A stretch of 64,000 bases of DNA from Fragilariopsis cylindrus CCMP1102 (lineage: Eukaryota; Bacillariophyta; Bacillariophyceae; Bacillariales; Bacillariaceae), in NCBI GenBank assembly GCA_900095095.1, contig FMBT01000364.1, positions 1 to 64,000 on the forward strand. Direction: 5' to 3'. Both the position numbers and the translations under genes were made by a program. Of the stretch, positions 22,839 to 34,028 are shown in pieces; positions within the stretch are counted from its first letter, which is position 1, and each line of letters begins with the position of its first letter. The notes under the pieces are model-generated. The model was given only the letters and a program-made list of their open reading frames with translations, was not told the origin of the DNA and did no database searches.

Positions 22839-23589
22839 TTAATTAATTAACTCCTTGATCTACTATGAACAGTATCTATGAAAGTGAACGAAGATAAACA
22901 AGTAGACGGTTCTCCAACTTTATCCTCCTCTCCAGGTGTGAAGAATATGCCGAGCATTAGGTTAGAACGATGTGTGGCATAATAAGACACGCCGATTAAA
23001 AGATATAAATTTGTTTAGGCACTAAATAAAAGCCCAATAAATGTATAAAGTAAGATAGACCCTTGCTCTTTTTGCTATTTGTCGGTGAGAGTGAGTGGTA
23101 TGGTGCTTGTTGATTTCCTGCAAAGCTATGGACTAAAACTGCCATTTAGATAGACCAAGCAGTAGAGTGGAATAGAAAGCTATACAGCTGTACATAATTA
23201 GTCCAGTAAATTATCATACCACTACCACAATAATATCATATGAATGGTAGGATCTAAAATAAACTAAAATGCAGTAGCATCATTGATTGATCAACAATCT
23301 ACTTGCTGTATCATTCCGATTTATTGGTAGAGTTTTAAGTATAATATACATGACCACTTTGAAAAAAATATAGCTAGGTGCTACGGGATTTTAATTTCGG
23401 TCCAAATTTTCAATGATTGATTGAATGTTTTCGAATTTTATTTCATTCATAATATTATTTCTTGATGCTCACGATCAACAATGAAGATTGATGATCGAAC
23501 GAGAAATGGATAGACACCTTTTATGTTTGAACATAGTATACCACAGATAATCATATAAAGTATTATTTTCATCGTCGTCGCATATCATC
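22839..23589. other. Intergenic, no gene seen
   Basis: About 750 AT-rich bases downstream of the aminotransferase and upstream of the dehydratase, same strand. A TTAATTAATTAA palindromic run follows the stop at 22838. No convincing frame. Confidence 0.4.
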
Positions 23590-24499
23590 ATGATGAATAA
23601 TATACTGCTTCGTCACTGTCATCGGCATCTGCAGACGAGGATTCGTTACAGCGCAGGCGCTAGGATAATACCAAAACAACTGCCACCACAGCATTAACGA
23701 CGACATCCACGACGGCAACAACGACTTTTCGATCTTTTTCGTCAAACAACGACAACAACAAACCAAAAAAACTTTCAGAGGATGAAATTAAAGCATCACT
23801 TAGGCTACTTTCGTATCAGGGAACTCCATTTCCTTGGGCAGCAGTAAGTTTCTTTTTTGTCACGTCAACATACCTTCACAGTCGTCCTCGTCGATCAAAA
23901 GGTTGGTGTGAAATGACATGTTGTTGAATTCCTGAAGAAGAAGAAAGCGTTCGTTTCTATATAGTAATAATATGTGCTGTGTGTTTTTGTTTCTATCTTG
24001 TACATTTCCAGGTAAAAGACAGGAGTGCAATCAGTAAAACTTTCCATTTTACTGATTTTAATCAAGCTTGGTCATTTATGAGTCGTATTGCACTATTAGC
24101 AGAAAAGATGGATCATCATCCAGAATGGCTCAATGTATATAATCGTGTGGAAGTTACATTAACAACTCATGACTGTGATGGTGTCTCTACAAAGGTACGT
24201 TACGTTATAATCTTTTATCGTTACAGACTAGACGAGAGTATCAAGTCAATTTATATATGAAGTCGTAAAGCGCTAACCAAAAAAAACAATATTTGCGGTA
24301 TCTTTTTATGTGTCATCGCCACCTCAAATCACATCAACACATTACATCAACGCCACATCACATCACATCAACGTCACAGGATGTTAACATGGCAAGAGCA
24401 ATGGAGACTTATGCAAGTGATTTATGCCGGAAGGATCGAAATCTAATTTTACTCCTACTAATTCTAATACCGTTTGAGTTGAGTAAGTTAGTTACTTAG
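23590..24499 (+). CDS. Pterin-4a-carbinolamine dehydratase (PCBD/DCoH)
   Basis: Three exons: 23590-23843, 24012-24194 and 24380-24499, all with GT-AG borders (GTAAGT, GTACGT donors). Core motifs: [71 protein letters not shown] and DVNMARAME. The DHHPEWxNVYNxVxxxLxTHD signature with its histidines is that of 4a-hydroxytetrahydrobiopterin dehydratase, which recycles the cofactor of phenylalanine hydroxylase. The N-terminus has Arg-rich and FRSFSS features of a mitochondrial presequence. A slip at about 23665 is cured by one A in CCAAAAC. The second intron holds a CATCAACA-type simple repeat (24325-24378). The end at 24499 carries an odd hydrophobic tail and may be distorted by another slip. Confidence 0.88.
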
Positions 24500-25050
24500 T
24501 TAGTTAGTCAGTTATTTGCATAAAACGAAGAACACTAAGTAAACATCTGACCACATACAAGTAGCAGAAGCAACATAGAAACAACAACAACACAAAGTTC
24601 TGCACTCTGGTAACAAAATGATGCGACAGTTATGCAAATAAAGCGAGAGAGAAAATAAATAACAGAAATAAGCTTAAAATAATAATATTACATATTGTAT
24701 TTTTAATTTACTATTACTATCACGCCCGTGCATGGATGCGAAAAAAAAGAACGGAAATGGAGACTGGCAGATTAATCGATTGATGGAGAGATTGTGAATT
24801 GCGTACTAAAGTAGTAAAACTGTAGTTTCGTTCATTCAAGTAAGGTAGCTGTCGAGCGTCGTCAAGTAGTACTGTGTATGTTGTTGAGTTGGTTACGAAG
24901 GCAGTAGGGCAGTAGGACTAGTAAGAAGAACCGATACAATTCATTGCGTTTTGTGTTTTGTATATACGACTTTTGTATCGTCAGATGTAGAAGCCGAACG
25001 AACAGTCGAATATCAAATTTCGAAAGGGGTCTGTATTCATTTTTTCCTTT
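24500..25050. other. Convergent 3' spacer, no gene seen
   Basis: About 550 bases between the dehydratase stop (+) and the stop of the plastid protein (-). It has AGTTAGTTAGTT near 24490-24510 and CAACAACAACA near 24580. No coding signal. Confidence 0.4.
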
Positions 25051-25872
25051 TTAGGGATCACCAATAAATATATTCCGTTTATCAAATATTTTCATAAAAT
25101 CTTTGGTTTGTAATGATTTACGTAAATTGAACATACTTTTTGCGATATCCCGATCAACATTTTTAGCTTTAAAACTGGGTGTAGCTCCTTCTTGTTCTTC
25201 AGTTTCAAATACTTCTAATATTGGTCGTGATTCCCATACTTCCTCTTCCGATAATTTTGCCATTAATTCTCCATCGGTTGTAAATGATCCAGTATCTTCA
25301 TTCTTATTTTTGATAACTCTTTCCTTCTTTCCATTACTGTTAGTGCTACTATTATTATCACTATTATTATCACTATCATTCGAAGTAGCAAAAAACGGGA
25401 CATTTTCTTTTTCTTTACTGGCGTCTTGTTTGTCGCCTTCTTCCCTAATGAAAGCGACAAAAGCTTCTTGAGCTTCAATTTTTTCACGTGATACGGCAAT
25501 TGCGGCCTTTGCCCGTTCTAATTGTTTCATAATGTCTTCGTTTTTTGTGGGTGTTGTTTTCGTTTTTGTTTCTTTCACGTCGGATTCTTCGGGAATTGCT
25601 GCTGCTTCGGGAGTCGTTGAAGATGAGGGAGGTGACATCCGACATTGTATTGTTGATGCTGTTATTGATTGAGAAAAGGTCGTTGTCTGCTGCGGAGGTG
25701 GTACCGCGAAGGATAAGACTGGCGCAATAATTGTAGTGGAAATCATCAGCAGCAGCAGCATCCGCCTGCTGCAGCTACTACTGGCTGCAATCATAGTACT
25801 TTCTGATGTGAATGTTGTTAACATAATGTTGTGATGATTCGATTCGATTCGTGTATGATTTATGATTTTCAC
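25051..25872 (-). CDS. Plastid-targeted protein of unknown function
   Basis: 273 residues from the first Met; the Met opening MIAASSSCSRRMLLLLM (25794) is the better start because a signal peptide begins right there. The signal ends in VLSFAVPP, a classic diatom ASAFAP plastid-import motif. A Ser/Thr/Glu-rich spacer follows, then a helical segment (MKQLERAKAAIAVSREKIEA) and an Asn/Ser linker. The C-terminal ~70 residues look conserved: LSEEEVWESRPILEVFETEE and NVDRDIAKSMFNLRKSLQTK, ending NIFIGDP. I do not recognise the family. Intact, no introns. Confidence 0.68.
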   Translation of the reverse strand: MKIINHTRIESNHHNIMLTTFTSESTMIAASSSCSRRMLLLLMISTTIIAPVLSFAVPPPQQTTTFSQSITASTIQCRMSPPSSSTTPEAAAIPEESDVKETKTKTTPTKNEDIMKQLERAKAAIAVSREKIEAQEAFVAFIREEGDKQDASKEKENVPFFATSNDSDNNSDNNSSTNSNGKKERVIKNKNEDTGSFTTDGELMAKLSEEEVWESRPILEVFETEEQEGATPSFKAKNVDRDIAKSMFNLRKSLQTKDFMKIFDKRNIFIGDP

Positions 25873-26798
25873 AGAATTTGAGAATTCTTTTCTAATGCTT
25901 TTGATCTCGAACTAACGGAATTCCTACTGTGTGGATGCTGTCGCGCTTTTTAATGTCGTACTGCTGTATGCTTGTCTTTTGTCGGATTACCGTACAATTC
26001 TAAAAGTATGTACTTTCTTTGTCTTGATGAGTGCAATCTGCTTGGTTTACAACAGATTCTTTGAATGAATCGAAATATGAAAATCTAGTGTACTCAATGG
26101 TTTTGTTGGTTGTGCCGTTAGTGCAGGAAGAAACAACGAGATCATGGATAGATACGGTAATAAGTAGTACTTGTATCACGTGTTGTTTCTGCTAGCGTTG
26201 TCGTTTTTGTTTAAGCACAATTCAGCACGATTGTGAAGTGTTGTCTGTCTGCCGTACGTCCCGCGACGTTCTGACGTCAGTGTGAACAAAATTTCATTTT
26301 GATGTCTTGAATGATCAAATCGAAAAAATAGAAGAATTCGAACACCCTCAAAACGAAACTAAGATGATACAAAAACAGGTTCTACTAGTTACGATAAAGA
26401 TGAGATATATACTACTACTAACTTACCAGTACTGTAGAATCAGTTTTAAAATATTGTAGATAAAGAGTATAGAATAATCTATTAAAATAAAAAGTTATTT
26501 ATTTGTTGATATTACAGAAAGTAACTTTCAGCTCAGGTTCCATAATAGTTAAGTTTGCGAAGGTATTGTTAATTTGATTCAATATGGTTGGATATTTTTG
26601 ATAATGATTATATATAATGAGGAAATATGATTGAATCGAATCATGATACTTGTTACAAAATCATATGGAAAGCTCTCAAGAACAAAAAATATTAGCTTAG
26701 TTTGTTTTGATTTGTGTTTTTATTATATGAGAGTGTTGGAGAAAGTAGGAAGGTACAAGTATGTCAAAGTGATGACATTCGTTTTTTGTTTTATTTAT
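25873..26798. other. Intergenic, no gene seen
   Basis: About 930 bases between the start of the plastid protein gene (-) and the end of the THF1 gene (-). AT-rich, with no convincing frame. It should contain the promoter of the former and the 3' UTR of the latter. Confidence 0.4.
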
Positions 26799-28257
26799 TT
26801 ATTCGGCTTCAACCTTTTCTGTTTCTGCTGCAGAATCTGATGATGCTTCTGCTTTCTTTTCTTCGGCCTCTTTCACGATTTCTACCTGCATCTTTTCTTC
26901 TCGTTCAACAGCTCTAAGTGCAGTTTCTGCTTTCTTTTCAAGTCGTTCTGCCATTCTCTTCTTTTCACGGATTTCAATTTCCTTCATCATAGTTTCCATC
27001 ATGTCAAGCTTGTCCTTCACTACGAAAAACAAATCACTATCACTCTGTGAATTAAATAATATAGTACAATTAATAGTTATTGGAAAGATAGGTAGAAATG
27101 CACAAAATCTTAGGTTAGCGAAAAAAATCTTCAGTAAAATAAAATGTATTCCCATTGAAAACACAATCGATTGATGAGCGAAATCCATGTAAATAGTAAA
27201 GCATTAACTTACACATGCGGTAATGTATCCTTTTCCTAATTGTGTTCCCATCCAGTTTTCCATGACAGGGTAAACTTCATCCTTGTCCATTTCAACACCG
27301 GTCAATTCCATAATCTTAACAAGACCAATTCCAAAGTATCGTGAATACATCCAAAATTCTTCCTTCTTGATACTAGCAGCGACTTTACCAAGAGGACTAT
27401 CATCCCCGTTCTTTAATGCGGCCTCGATGTCTTCCTTTGACTTGCCAGCAGCCCAATCTTCAATGATCTTGGCATCAGCACGGATAGAAGCCTCATCGAG
27501 ATTCGTTGATTTGAATAAAGCTTCTGTGATCTTTTCATACATACCCGGTTCAGGATAATTCTTTAATAGCAAATCAAGTGTGGTCAAAATTCCAAGCGAC
27601 CAAACAGGATCACGTGTGAATCGTGCGTTCACTGTAATCAAATGAAGAGTACCGACAGTATCGGTGACCATATTCTTGTATAATGCATTTACTTGGAAAC
27701 CATATTCTTCCGTAAAGGCAGAAAATGCTTCACCAACAGTTCTGACATCGGCATTGACGTAATCAGATCCACCGTATTTGCGTGCAAAGTCAGTATCAGC
27801 GGCACCAGGTTGGTATGCGATCTAAGATATATGAAAAAAAAATTGGGTGATTTATTTTATTTTAACCGAATTCAGAATAATGATGATGAATTTAATTCGA
27901 ATAAAATAAGTATCATTTATTATCAGATATTTAGAAATGGGAAAAATGTAAACAGTATATAGAGGTGAGAAGGATTGAATTCAATAGAATGGAATTTAAT
28001 AGAAATGAATCGTGATATTGTGTAAATCTATCGAGCTATCGAGCTCACAAACACGACGCATGCCAAGAGTTCTGACGTTTGTCTACTATACTGCTATTAC
28101 TTACATAACTTTCAATACTGGGAAGTTCAACATTAAGACCACCACCTTCATTTAAAGAAGTTGTGGTTCTCGTGTTGATATTTGATAATGATGAAGTGAA
28201 AGCGTTCGTTGAAGAGGCTGCGGCTATCAGAAGAAGTGCGGAGGATTGGAATTTCAT
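26799..28257 (-). CDS. THF1/Psb29 thylakoid formation protein
   Basis: Three exons: 28257-28105, 27821-27213 and 27044-26799, each with GTAAGT donors and TTAG/ACAG acceptors, giving 335 residues. The leader ([17 protein letters not shown]) has the NAF plastid-import motif. The body matches THF1/Psb29: [60 protein letters not shown], then [20 protein letters not shown]. In plants and cyanobacteria this protein supports photosystem II assembly/repair through FtsH and thylakoid biogenesis. The C-terminal exon is a charged coiled coil ([20 protein letters not shown]) with an acidic tail, longer than in cyanobacteria as I recall. No frame slips. Confidence 0.88.
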
Positions 28258-28983
28258 GATTGTTCTGTTTTTTATTTGAGTGAATAAGTATGGTTGGACT
28301 AGGGATTTTGAATTTATGATAAGTTAGCAAGGTATTGTAAGTTATTGACTTGAGAGGTGAAAAGGTTATCTATTGTCAAATAAGATTGGTAATGAGATTG
28401 TGAGGATATGTGTTGTCTTATTATTGTTGTCGCTTGCTTGATGATGCTGATGCTTTCACAATCAGCACAAGTCACAAGGCAGGATCTCTTGTTCTATTTG
28501 ATTGAACCCCTTCCTTTTGCTACTCGAAGCAACGAACGTACTAAAAACGTAACACAAAACACAGTGCAGCGTCATCATGCTCATCATGACTGCATTATTT
28601 TTTCTGACTTGTTTCTACCAGGTGTGGCTGTGATTGATCGCTGCGTGAATGAATGTGTTCCGAATTATAGTGTGATTTTCATTGGTTCCTTCTCGACTTC
28701 GTTGTCGCGCGCATTCGTGACTGAATGAATCAGCAATGATTCGTAAATCAGCAAAAATTGTACTATTCTAAACAAGAGACAATACAAATATAGTATCTAC
28801 TAACTTGTATCATGATGTAGGAAATACATTATTGTACACATCACATCAACATCGTCAATGGATCGCTTCGCTGTTTCGACAAGAAAAGAGCAAAAGGCGA
28901 CAGCACTGTCGAACTTTTTAGTCTAATCGGTTCAACACCTGGAATTGAGCTGGCCGTAAAAGTGTTGTGTGTCACAGGAGAAT
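28258..28983. promoter_or_regulatory. Divergent spacer between THF1 and the TenI-like gene
   Basis: About 730 bases containing both promoters. A 106-residue plus-strand frame at 28408-28728 starts with a hydrophobic segment but has no family and an unlikely position over the THF1 promoter, so it is not called. Confidence 0.4.
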
Positions 28984-29698
28984 ATGAGGATCTTATTTGC
29001 TCCCAGTGCTAATAATGATATCTTAATTGACACCTCAAAATCGACGATGACGACGACGACGACTACTACGACGAGAAGATATCCCTACGCAAAACGACAT
29101 CATCGTAATCGTCGAATTCGGCATCTTGCTTCAACAAAAATACAGATAAATGCATTACTACTACTATTTCTCATCGTGATAACAATACAATCTCATCATT
29201 GTCATTCGTTCAAATATATTTCGTTGATTTCGTTGCTGTCGTCGTCATCGTCGTCGTCATGCAGACCAAATAATATGGTATCCGATACAGGTGGATATCG
29301 GTCGTCAGTTTCTATACCTAATCGTATAGATACAACTTTATCGTCTTCGTTATCACAACAACAACAACAACAACAACAACACGACGATAATGACGACAAC
29401 AATGAGGATGATGAACAGCCTAATTTTTCGTTTCCGAATCATCGACCTATTTTAGCAATCATTACGGAACAAGATGCATGTCAAACAGACGAAAACATGG
29501 AAAGAACATTCAATGCCATCCGAGAAGCCGTTTCGACGAATCAAGTGGACTTAGTTAGCGTCCGATTGTCACTTCCATCTACTCCACTAGTAGCAGTAGT
29601 AGGAAATGAACAAAGTAGGATGAACGAAGATGAAGATGAACTTCTGTTATTCAACCAACGAGCGTGTACCTTAACGGAGAAACTCGTACAGCTCTCCG

Positions 29699-29731
<33 letters not shown>

Positions 29732-29787
29732 ACTACCAAAATATAGAAGATCAAGAGAAACAAGACAATAATACAACGTCAAACTCT

Positions 29788-29831
<44 letters not shown>

Positions 29832-30408
29832 GACGTCATCAACTACTACCTCACCGTCTTTTAGGGTGGTATGTTCTAGCAGTTTAGTATCTGTTGCGGT
29901 TCGTGGTCGGGCACATGGTGTTCACGTCAAAGAACATCATCTAGACCAAATTCCATCCATTATAGATCAATTTGACTATCCTATCATTATAGGAACATCG
30001 GCACATAGTATCAAAAGTGCACTGGAATCGTATTCCGTAGATAAAGGAAAAACGACGATGGGAGCAATACGGCCCCATTATTACTTCGTCGGTACGTGTT
30101 ATAAAACGGCATCTCATCCCGAAAAAACAAACTCAGATCAATTGGAAGGACCAGAATTACCTGGACGAATCAAACATGCTCTATCGTCGTTGTCGTCGTC
30201 CTCCTCCTCCTCACTTCTTCAACTACCTCGCATATTAGCTATCGGAGGGATCGATGAGACCAATTGTCATGAGCCAGTTGCATTTGGAGCCGATGGAGTA
30301 GCAGTTATTCGAGCCGTCCTACAAGCCGACCATCCCGCGAATATAGTTGAACAAATGCAAAGCAATATGAGGATGACGATGATGATGAATGACAACCAAA
30401 AACGATGA
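28984..30408 (+). CDS. TenI/thiamine-phosphate-synthase-like protein with repeat inserts
   Basis: About 474 residues, intact. The second half is a TMP-synthase/TenI barrel: ILAIITEQDACQ start, RGRAHGVHVKEHHLDQIP, IIGTSAHSIKSALES, YYFVGTCYKTASHPEKT, and AIGGIDETNCHEPVAFGADG-VAVIRAVLQA. ThiE joins the thiazole and pyrimidine halves of thiamine; TenI aromatises the thiazole. Here VHVKE stands where ThiE usually has VHLGQ, so an enzyme of the TenI-like side branch is possible. Poly-Gln (29701-29728) and poly-Ser (29786-29830) inserts interrupt the barrel between strands. The N-terminus has a later hydrophobic segment (LLLLFLIVITIQSHHCHSFK) that may be a signal with a Phe motif. Confidence 0.76.
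29701..29830 (+). repeat. CAA and TCATCG coding microsatellites
   Basis: Two in-frame triplet tracts inside the TenI-like gene: a CAA run coding Gln at about 29701-29728 and a TCATCG run coding Ser at about 29786-29830. A smaller CAA run lies at 29356-29381. They fall in loops, where length change keeps frame. Confidence 0.85.
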
Positions 30409-30778
30409 CAAAAATACATCGGTCATGCGGAAACTTTCTAGAGTACAATCTAATGGATGTAAATCCTTTTTCTTCTAACAACACACGTAAAGAATGTTTG
30501 TCCATTATCGGTGGCCATACATGGCCGAATAAATATGATTAATTTGCTCTTGTCGTAGGGATTGATTTCAAGAAGCCCATCATTCAGTTAATTATTAGTA
30601 TATAATGTATTATAATTTGATAATACAAATAGTATAAATAGTTTCAAAACAGATAAATTCTCTATAGAAGCTTAGTTATATCCTTCTTTATTATATGTAT
30701 ATATGTATTTGGAGAAAAAGGATAATCTACAATAAAAGGAACATTGCGTGCATTCATTTTTTATATGATGCATTACCT
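30409..30778. other. Convergent 3' spacer
   Basis: About 370 AT-rich bases between the TenI-like stop (+) and the CaaX-protein stop (-). TATATGTATATATG lies near 30690. No gene seen. Confidence 0.45.
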
Positions 30779-31711
30779 TTACATAATCGCACATCCGCAC
30801 AAAGGCGTGCTTGTAGACACTTGGGCTTCCTTTTCTGCTTCAGATGGTGACGTAACTATTGCATCTGATGATTTTGGTGATTTTGTCGTTTCTTCTTTCT
30901 TTTCTTCGTCTGATACTTTAGTTAGTTCCTCCTTCTTTTCATATTTTTCTTCTTCCTTTGTTGGCTTCTCTACAATTACCTTTTTCGCTGCTGCTGCTGC
31001 TGTCGCTGCAACCTCTTCCGCTTTATTCTTTGCTGCTGGCTGCTGCTGATACTGACGCCTTAGCTGCTGCTACTGTCGCTGCTACCTCTTCAGCTTTTTT
31101 CTTCGTTGTTTCTTCTGCTTTTGCTATCGCAGCTGCTGCTACTTTTTCAGCCTCTGCTATGCTATGCCGCTTCTGCTTTCGCTTTGGCATCAGCAGCAGC
31201 CTCCTCTTCGACTTTTTTCTTAGCCGCAGCCTCCTCGTCAGCTTTCTTCATGGCCTCAGCCTCTACCTTGGCTTTAGCTGCGACGGCTTCATCCTCAGCT
31301 TTTTTCTTTGCCTCAGCCTCTACCTTAGCTTTAGCGGCAGCAGCCTCCTCTTCAGCTTTTTCTTTTGCATCAGCCTCACCTTTGCTTTCTCGGCGCTTCT
31401 TCATCAGCCTTCGCTTTAGCTCCGGCGGCACTGCTGCTTCTTCTTCTGCCTTTTAGCTATTGCTGCTGCTGCTTCGTCATCAGGTCTGTCGTAGATTCGG
31501 GTTTAGCAGGTTCTTCATCCTTCGTTCGGTTGTGGTTGCTTCCGATTTGGTTCTACTTTTGGCGTACATCGGCGGTGGTTGGAGGCGTAGGCGTAGCCGG
31601 AACATCTTCTACAGCAACATCGGCTGGTGGAACTTCTGCTACGACAGGCTTCGGATCAGCAACCTTGGTCTGTTGTTTATTCTTATTCTTTCCCTTATTC
31701 TTCTTGCCCAT
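30779..31711 (-). CDS. Lys/Ala/Glu-rich coiled-coil protein ending in a CaaX box
   Basis: Minus-strand gene in several frame pieces. It starts MGKKNKGKNKNKQQTKV, has a Pro/Val/Ala linker (VPATPTPPTT), then long KAE-type coiled coil (AKAKVEAEAKKKAEDEA repeated; EEVAATAAAAAKKV), an acidic EKPTKEEEKYEKKEE stretch, and ends TPLCGCAIM followed by TAA at 30779. CAIM is a canonical C-a-a-X box with Met, favouring farnesylation, with a second Cys two residues upstream. At least three or four slips occur, all in repeats of GCT/GCA/AAA where assembly is hard. The A-K-E periodicity resembles TolA-like or tropomyosin-like rods. Likely a membrane-tethered rod; function unknown. Confidence 0.55.
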
Positions 31712-32408
31712 GGTGTTAGTTTTTAGTTTAATTTCTTGTTAGCAGACGGATTTCTTTGAGTAATTGTATTACGGTTTTGTGTTGCTCAATTGTCATTAAT
31801 TGGTAGTTATTTATTTTAATCACCAGCTTTCTCATGCACTTTCCTTCGTTAGTGGTGTGATGTCTACTATTTTGGGTATGTGTTTTGGTATGTTTTGGTG
31901 TTATTTAATGACTTGCCATACCGACTCCGAGCCAGCAAAAGTAACGGATTTTTTAAGCGACGTTACACTCCTAAGTATTGTGCCGGTTTTGCGGAATAAA
32001 ATGTCTCATTTTTTAATGCAATCGCGACCAAATTGGCTTGCTGACATATGCTACAGTCGATGTGCTGCTGTACAGTAGCACTACTAAACACTTCGCAGAA
32101 TGACCCGTCTGCACACCAGCCGCAAAAACGGTACAAAATACGCACTTCAAAATGTGAGCAACTTTGAGCATATAACTTTTGGGCTATTATGTCTACGGTG
32201 CTGGGCTATTATGCGAATCTCCATTGAACAGAGATATGGGTGGAATACAGCGTTAGCACCGCAGCTAATAATAGATCAAAAGTTATCCCCATACTTAGAT
32301 TTCACTAATTAGGCGAAATATGCGCAAGATCGGTCAAACAACGCGAAAGCCAACTACACAGTACAGTACGTACTGGCACACAGTGTGAAGTGATGTTTGA
32401 ATTCGGAA
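31712..32408. other. Intergenic, no gene seen
   Basis: About 700 bases between the start of the CaaX gene (-) and the end of the GT25 gene (-). Several short frames on both strands have no sensible composition. Confidence 0.4.
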
Positions 32409-33374
32409 TTATGTTGTCGGCTTCCTATTTATATTTATGCGTGACGATTGGATCCCGGAATGATGCACCAACGGCCAGGACGTTGGCAGATATACCTTTA
32501 CTACAGAAGCCTCAAAGAAGGATAAATCAACTGGTTCGCGACTACGTTGAAGAAAGTCTAACATCTTCAAAGCCCCTTGTCTAGTAATGAGATAGCCCAA
32601 GGTTCCGTAACCCCCTATCACCCTCGTAACGGTAGCGCTTTGGAAGGGTATTGCCACTCGCTTTGTGGCACCTTCCGTCAACAACACTATGTCGGCATTA
32701 TCTGGAGCTTGAATGATGTGGTTCCTTGTGAGGGATTCTGTTAAAATGGCATCGTCTTCAAAGACAAACAAGTAGTCTTGCCCCGCATCATCTAATAGTT
32801 TTTCCTTCCACAAGGAAACATGTGACAGCGAACAAGCAGCGTCTCCCACCTTTCCTCTGCGAGATGCCATCTGGATCCACGGATAGCGCAGCTCCCAGTA
32901 GTGCTGCTGCCATATGGTAGCATTTGATAGCGTTTGATTGTACGAGGAATTTTTTTTGTCGAGAGTAATCCACTCATGAGCGGCAACTCGCTGAATGATT
33001 TCTGGATTTTTGGAACGAAACTGTTGAAGGCGTTTGTAATCGCGGTCCATATTGAGTACAAATGCGTTTTGGGGAGTGAAAGAAAAGGTTTTTATCTGTT
33101 GAGGCTTGTCGTCCCAGTAACGAGCCTGGAGTGTTCGAACTGGATTAAAGAGGGCGGCACGCCAGTACGGATTGCGAAAGGGTGTTTCTAAGTTTATAAC
33201 GAATGTGCTTGGTCGAATCATCACTACAAGCACACTCATAGTAGTAATACCTATACAGAAGAGATAAGGTCGCCAGTTTCGAGTACGAGCAATATATTTG
33301 TGCTCGCGTTCATGGACTGTCGATGGCAGAGCAGACAAAGAGCTATCATATTTAAGACGACGACGAAGAAACAT
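32409..33374 (-). CDS. Glycosyltransferase family 25-like type II membrane protein
   Basis: 321 residues, intact, single exon. One N-terminal membrane segment (YLFCIGITTMSVLVVMI) after a short basic tail gives Golgi-type topology. Then the GT25 pattern: AFVLNMDRDYKRLQQFR, GDAACSLSHVSLWKEKL, YLFVFEDDAILTESL with an EDD metal-binding motif, and GYGTLGYLITRQGALKMLDF, REPVDLSFFEA. The family includes bacterial LPS galactosyltransferases and eukaryotic collagen galactosyltransferases. Donor and acceptor are not predictable. Divergent from the SET gene. Confidence 0.82.
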   Translation of the reverse strand: MFLRRRLKYDSSLSALPSTVHEREHKYIARTRNWRPYLFCIGITTMSVLVVMIRPSTFVINLETPFRNPYWRAALFNPVRTLQARYWDDKPQQIKTFSFTPQNAFVLNMDRDYKRLQQFRSKNPEIIQRVAAHEWITLDKKNSSYNQTLSNATIWQQHYWELRYPWIQMASRRGKVGDAACSLSHVSLWKEKLLDDAGQDYLFVFEDDAILTESLTRNHIIQAPDNADIVLLTEGATKRVAIPFQSATVTRVIGGYGTLGYLITRQGALKMLDFLQRSREPVDLSFFEASVVKVYLPTSWPLVHHSGIQSSRININRKPTT

Positions 33375-34028
33375 TGTGGCACATCATCATATTATTATTA
33401 TGTTGTGTTTCACAGGCACGAGAGGAAAGCTTGAGGTGAATAATTGATAATAGGGATGTACTTGAAGTCCCACGTCTTGTTACACGTTTTTAGCGCGGTA
33501 CCATACTAGCGCGAGTGATTTTGAATACTTTGTTGGTACTGGCGATTACATAAGCCTTAAAATAAGGAAATTTAGAAAATTAACAATTTATGAACGATAA
33601 TACGCGTGTAAAGCTCACCGCCTTAGGTACTTGAAGTACTAAACTAAAAACACGCATTGGTACTAAAAACACGCCTTGGTATGGTACAGCGCGTTTTAAA
33701 AAATTCAAATTGTAAGAAAAAAATAAATATTAAAAAAGTAGTAACGACAACAAAGAAATTTCTTTTCTCTTTAAGCACCTCCACGGCAACACCCACCTCG
33801 TCACATCTCCACTAACAATTCTTTTAAAAAATCGCACAAGTCTACCACGATAGGGCTTATTGTTGGCTGGCGCACAAGAAAAATCAAAATTTGAAGATAT
33901 AAGAAGAACCTGGAGATTATTCTGTGACCAAAGATTATCATTCAGTACAATATACTGGCGAAGACTACGACGACAACGACGACGAAGTCCATTTTGTATT
34001 ATTTAATCGCCGACACGACGACAGCAGG
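33375..34028. promoter_or_regulatory. Divergent spacer with a short direct repeat
   Basis: Promoter region of GT25 (-) and the SET gene (+). Near 33636-33680 the unit TACTAAAAACACGC occurs twice with slight change (GCATTGG / GCCTTGG). Its meaning is unknown. If the SET protein begins earlier, the region shortens to 33923. Confidence 0.45.

Noticed and set aside
28408-28728. 106-residue plus-strand frame with hydrophobic start
   Set aside because: No family, and it covers the promoter side of THF1; composition is not convincing.
30744-31742. Plus-strand Ser/Ala/Phe-rich frames that look like membrane proteins
   Set aside because: Antisense reading of the Lys/Ala/Glu-rich minus-strand gene; GCT and CTT repeats create false hydrophobic segments.
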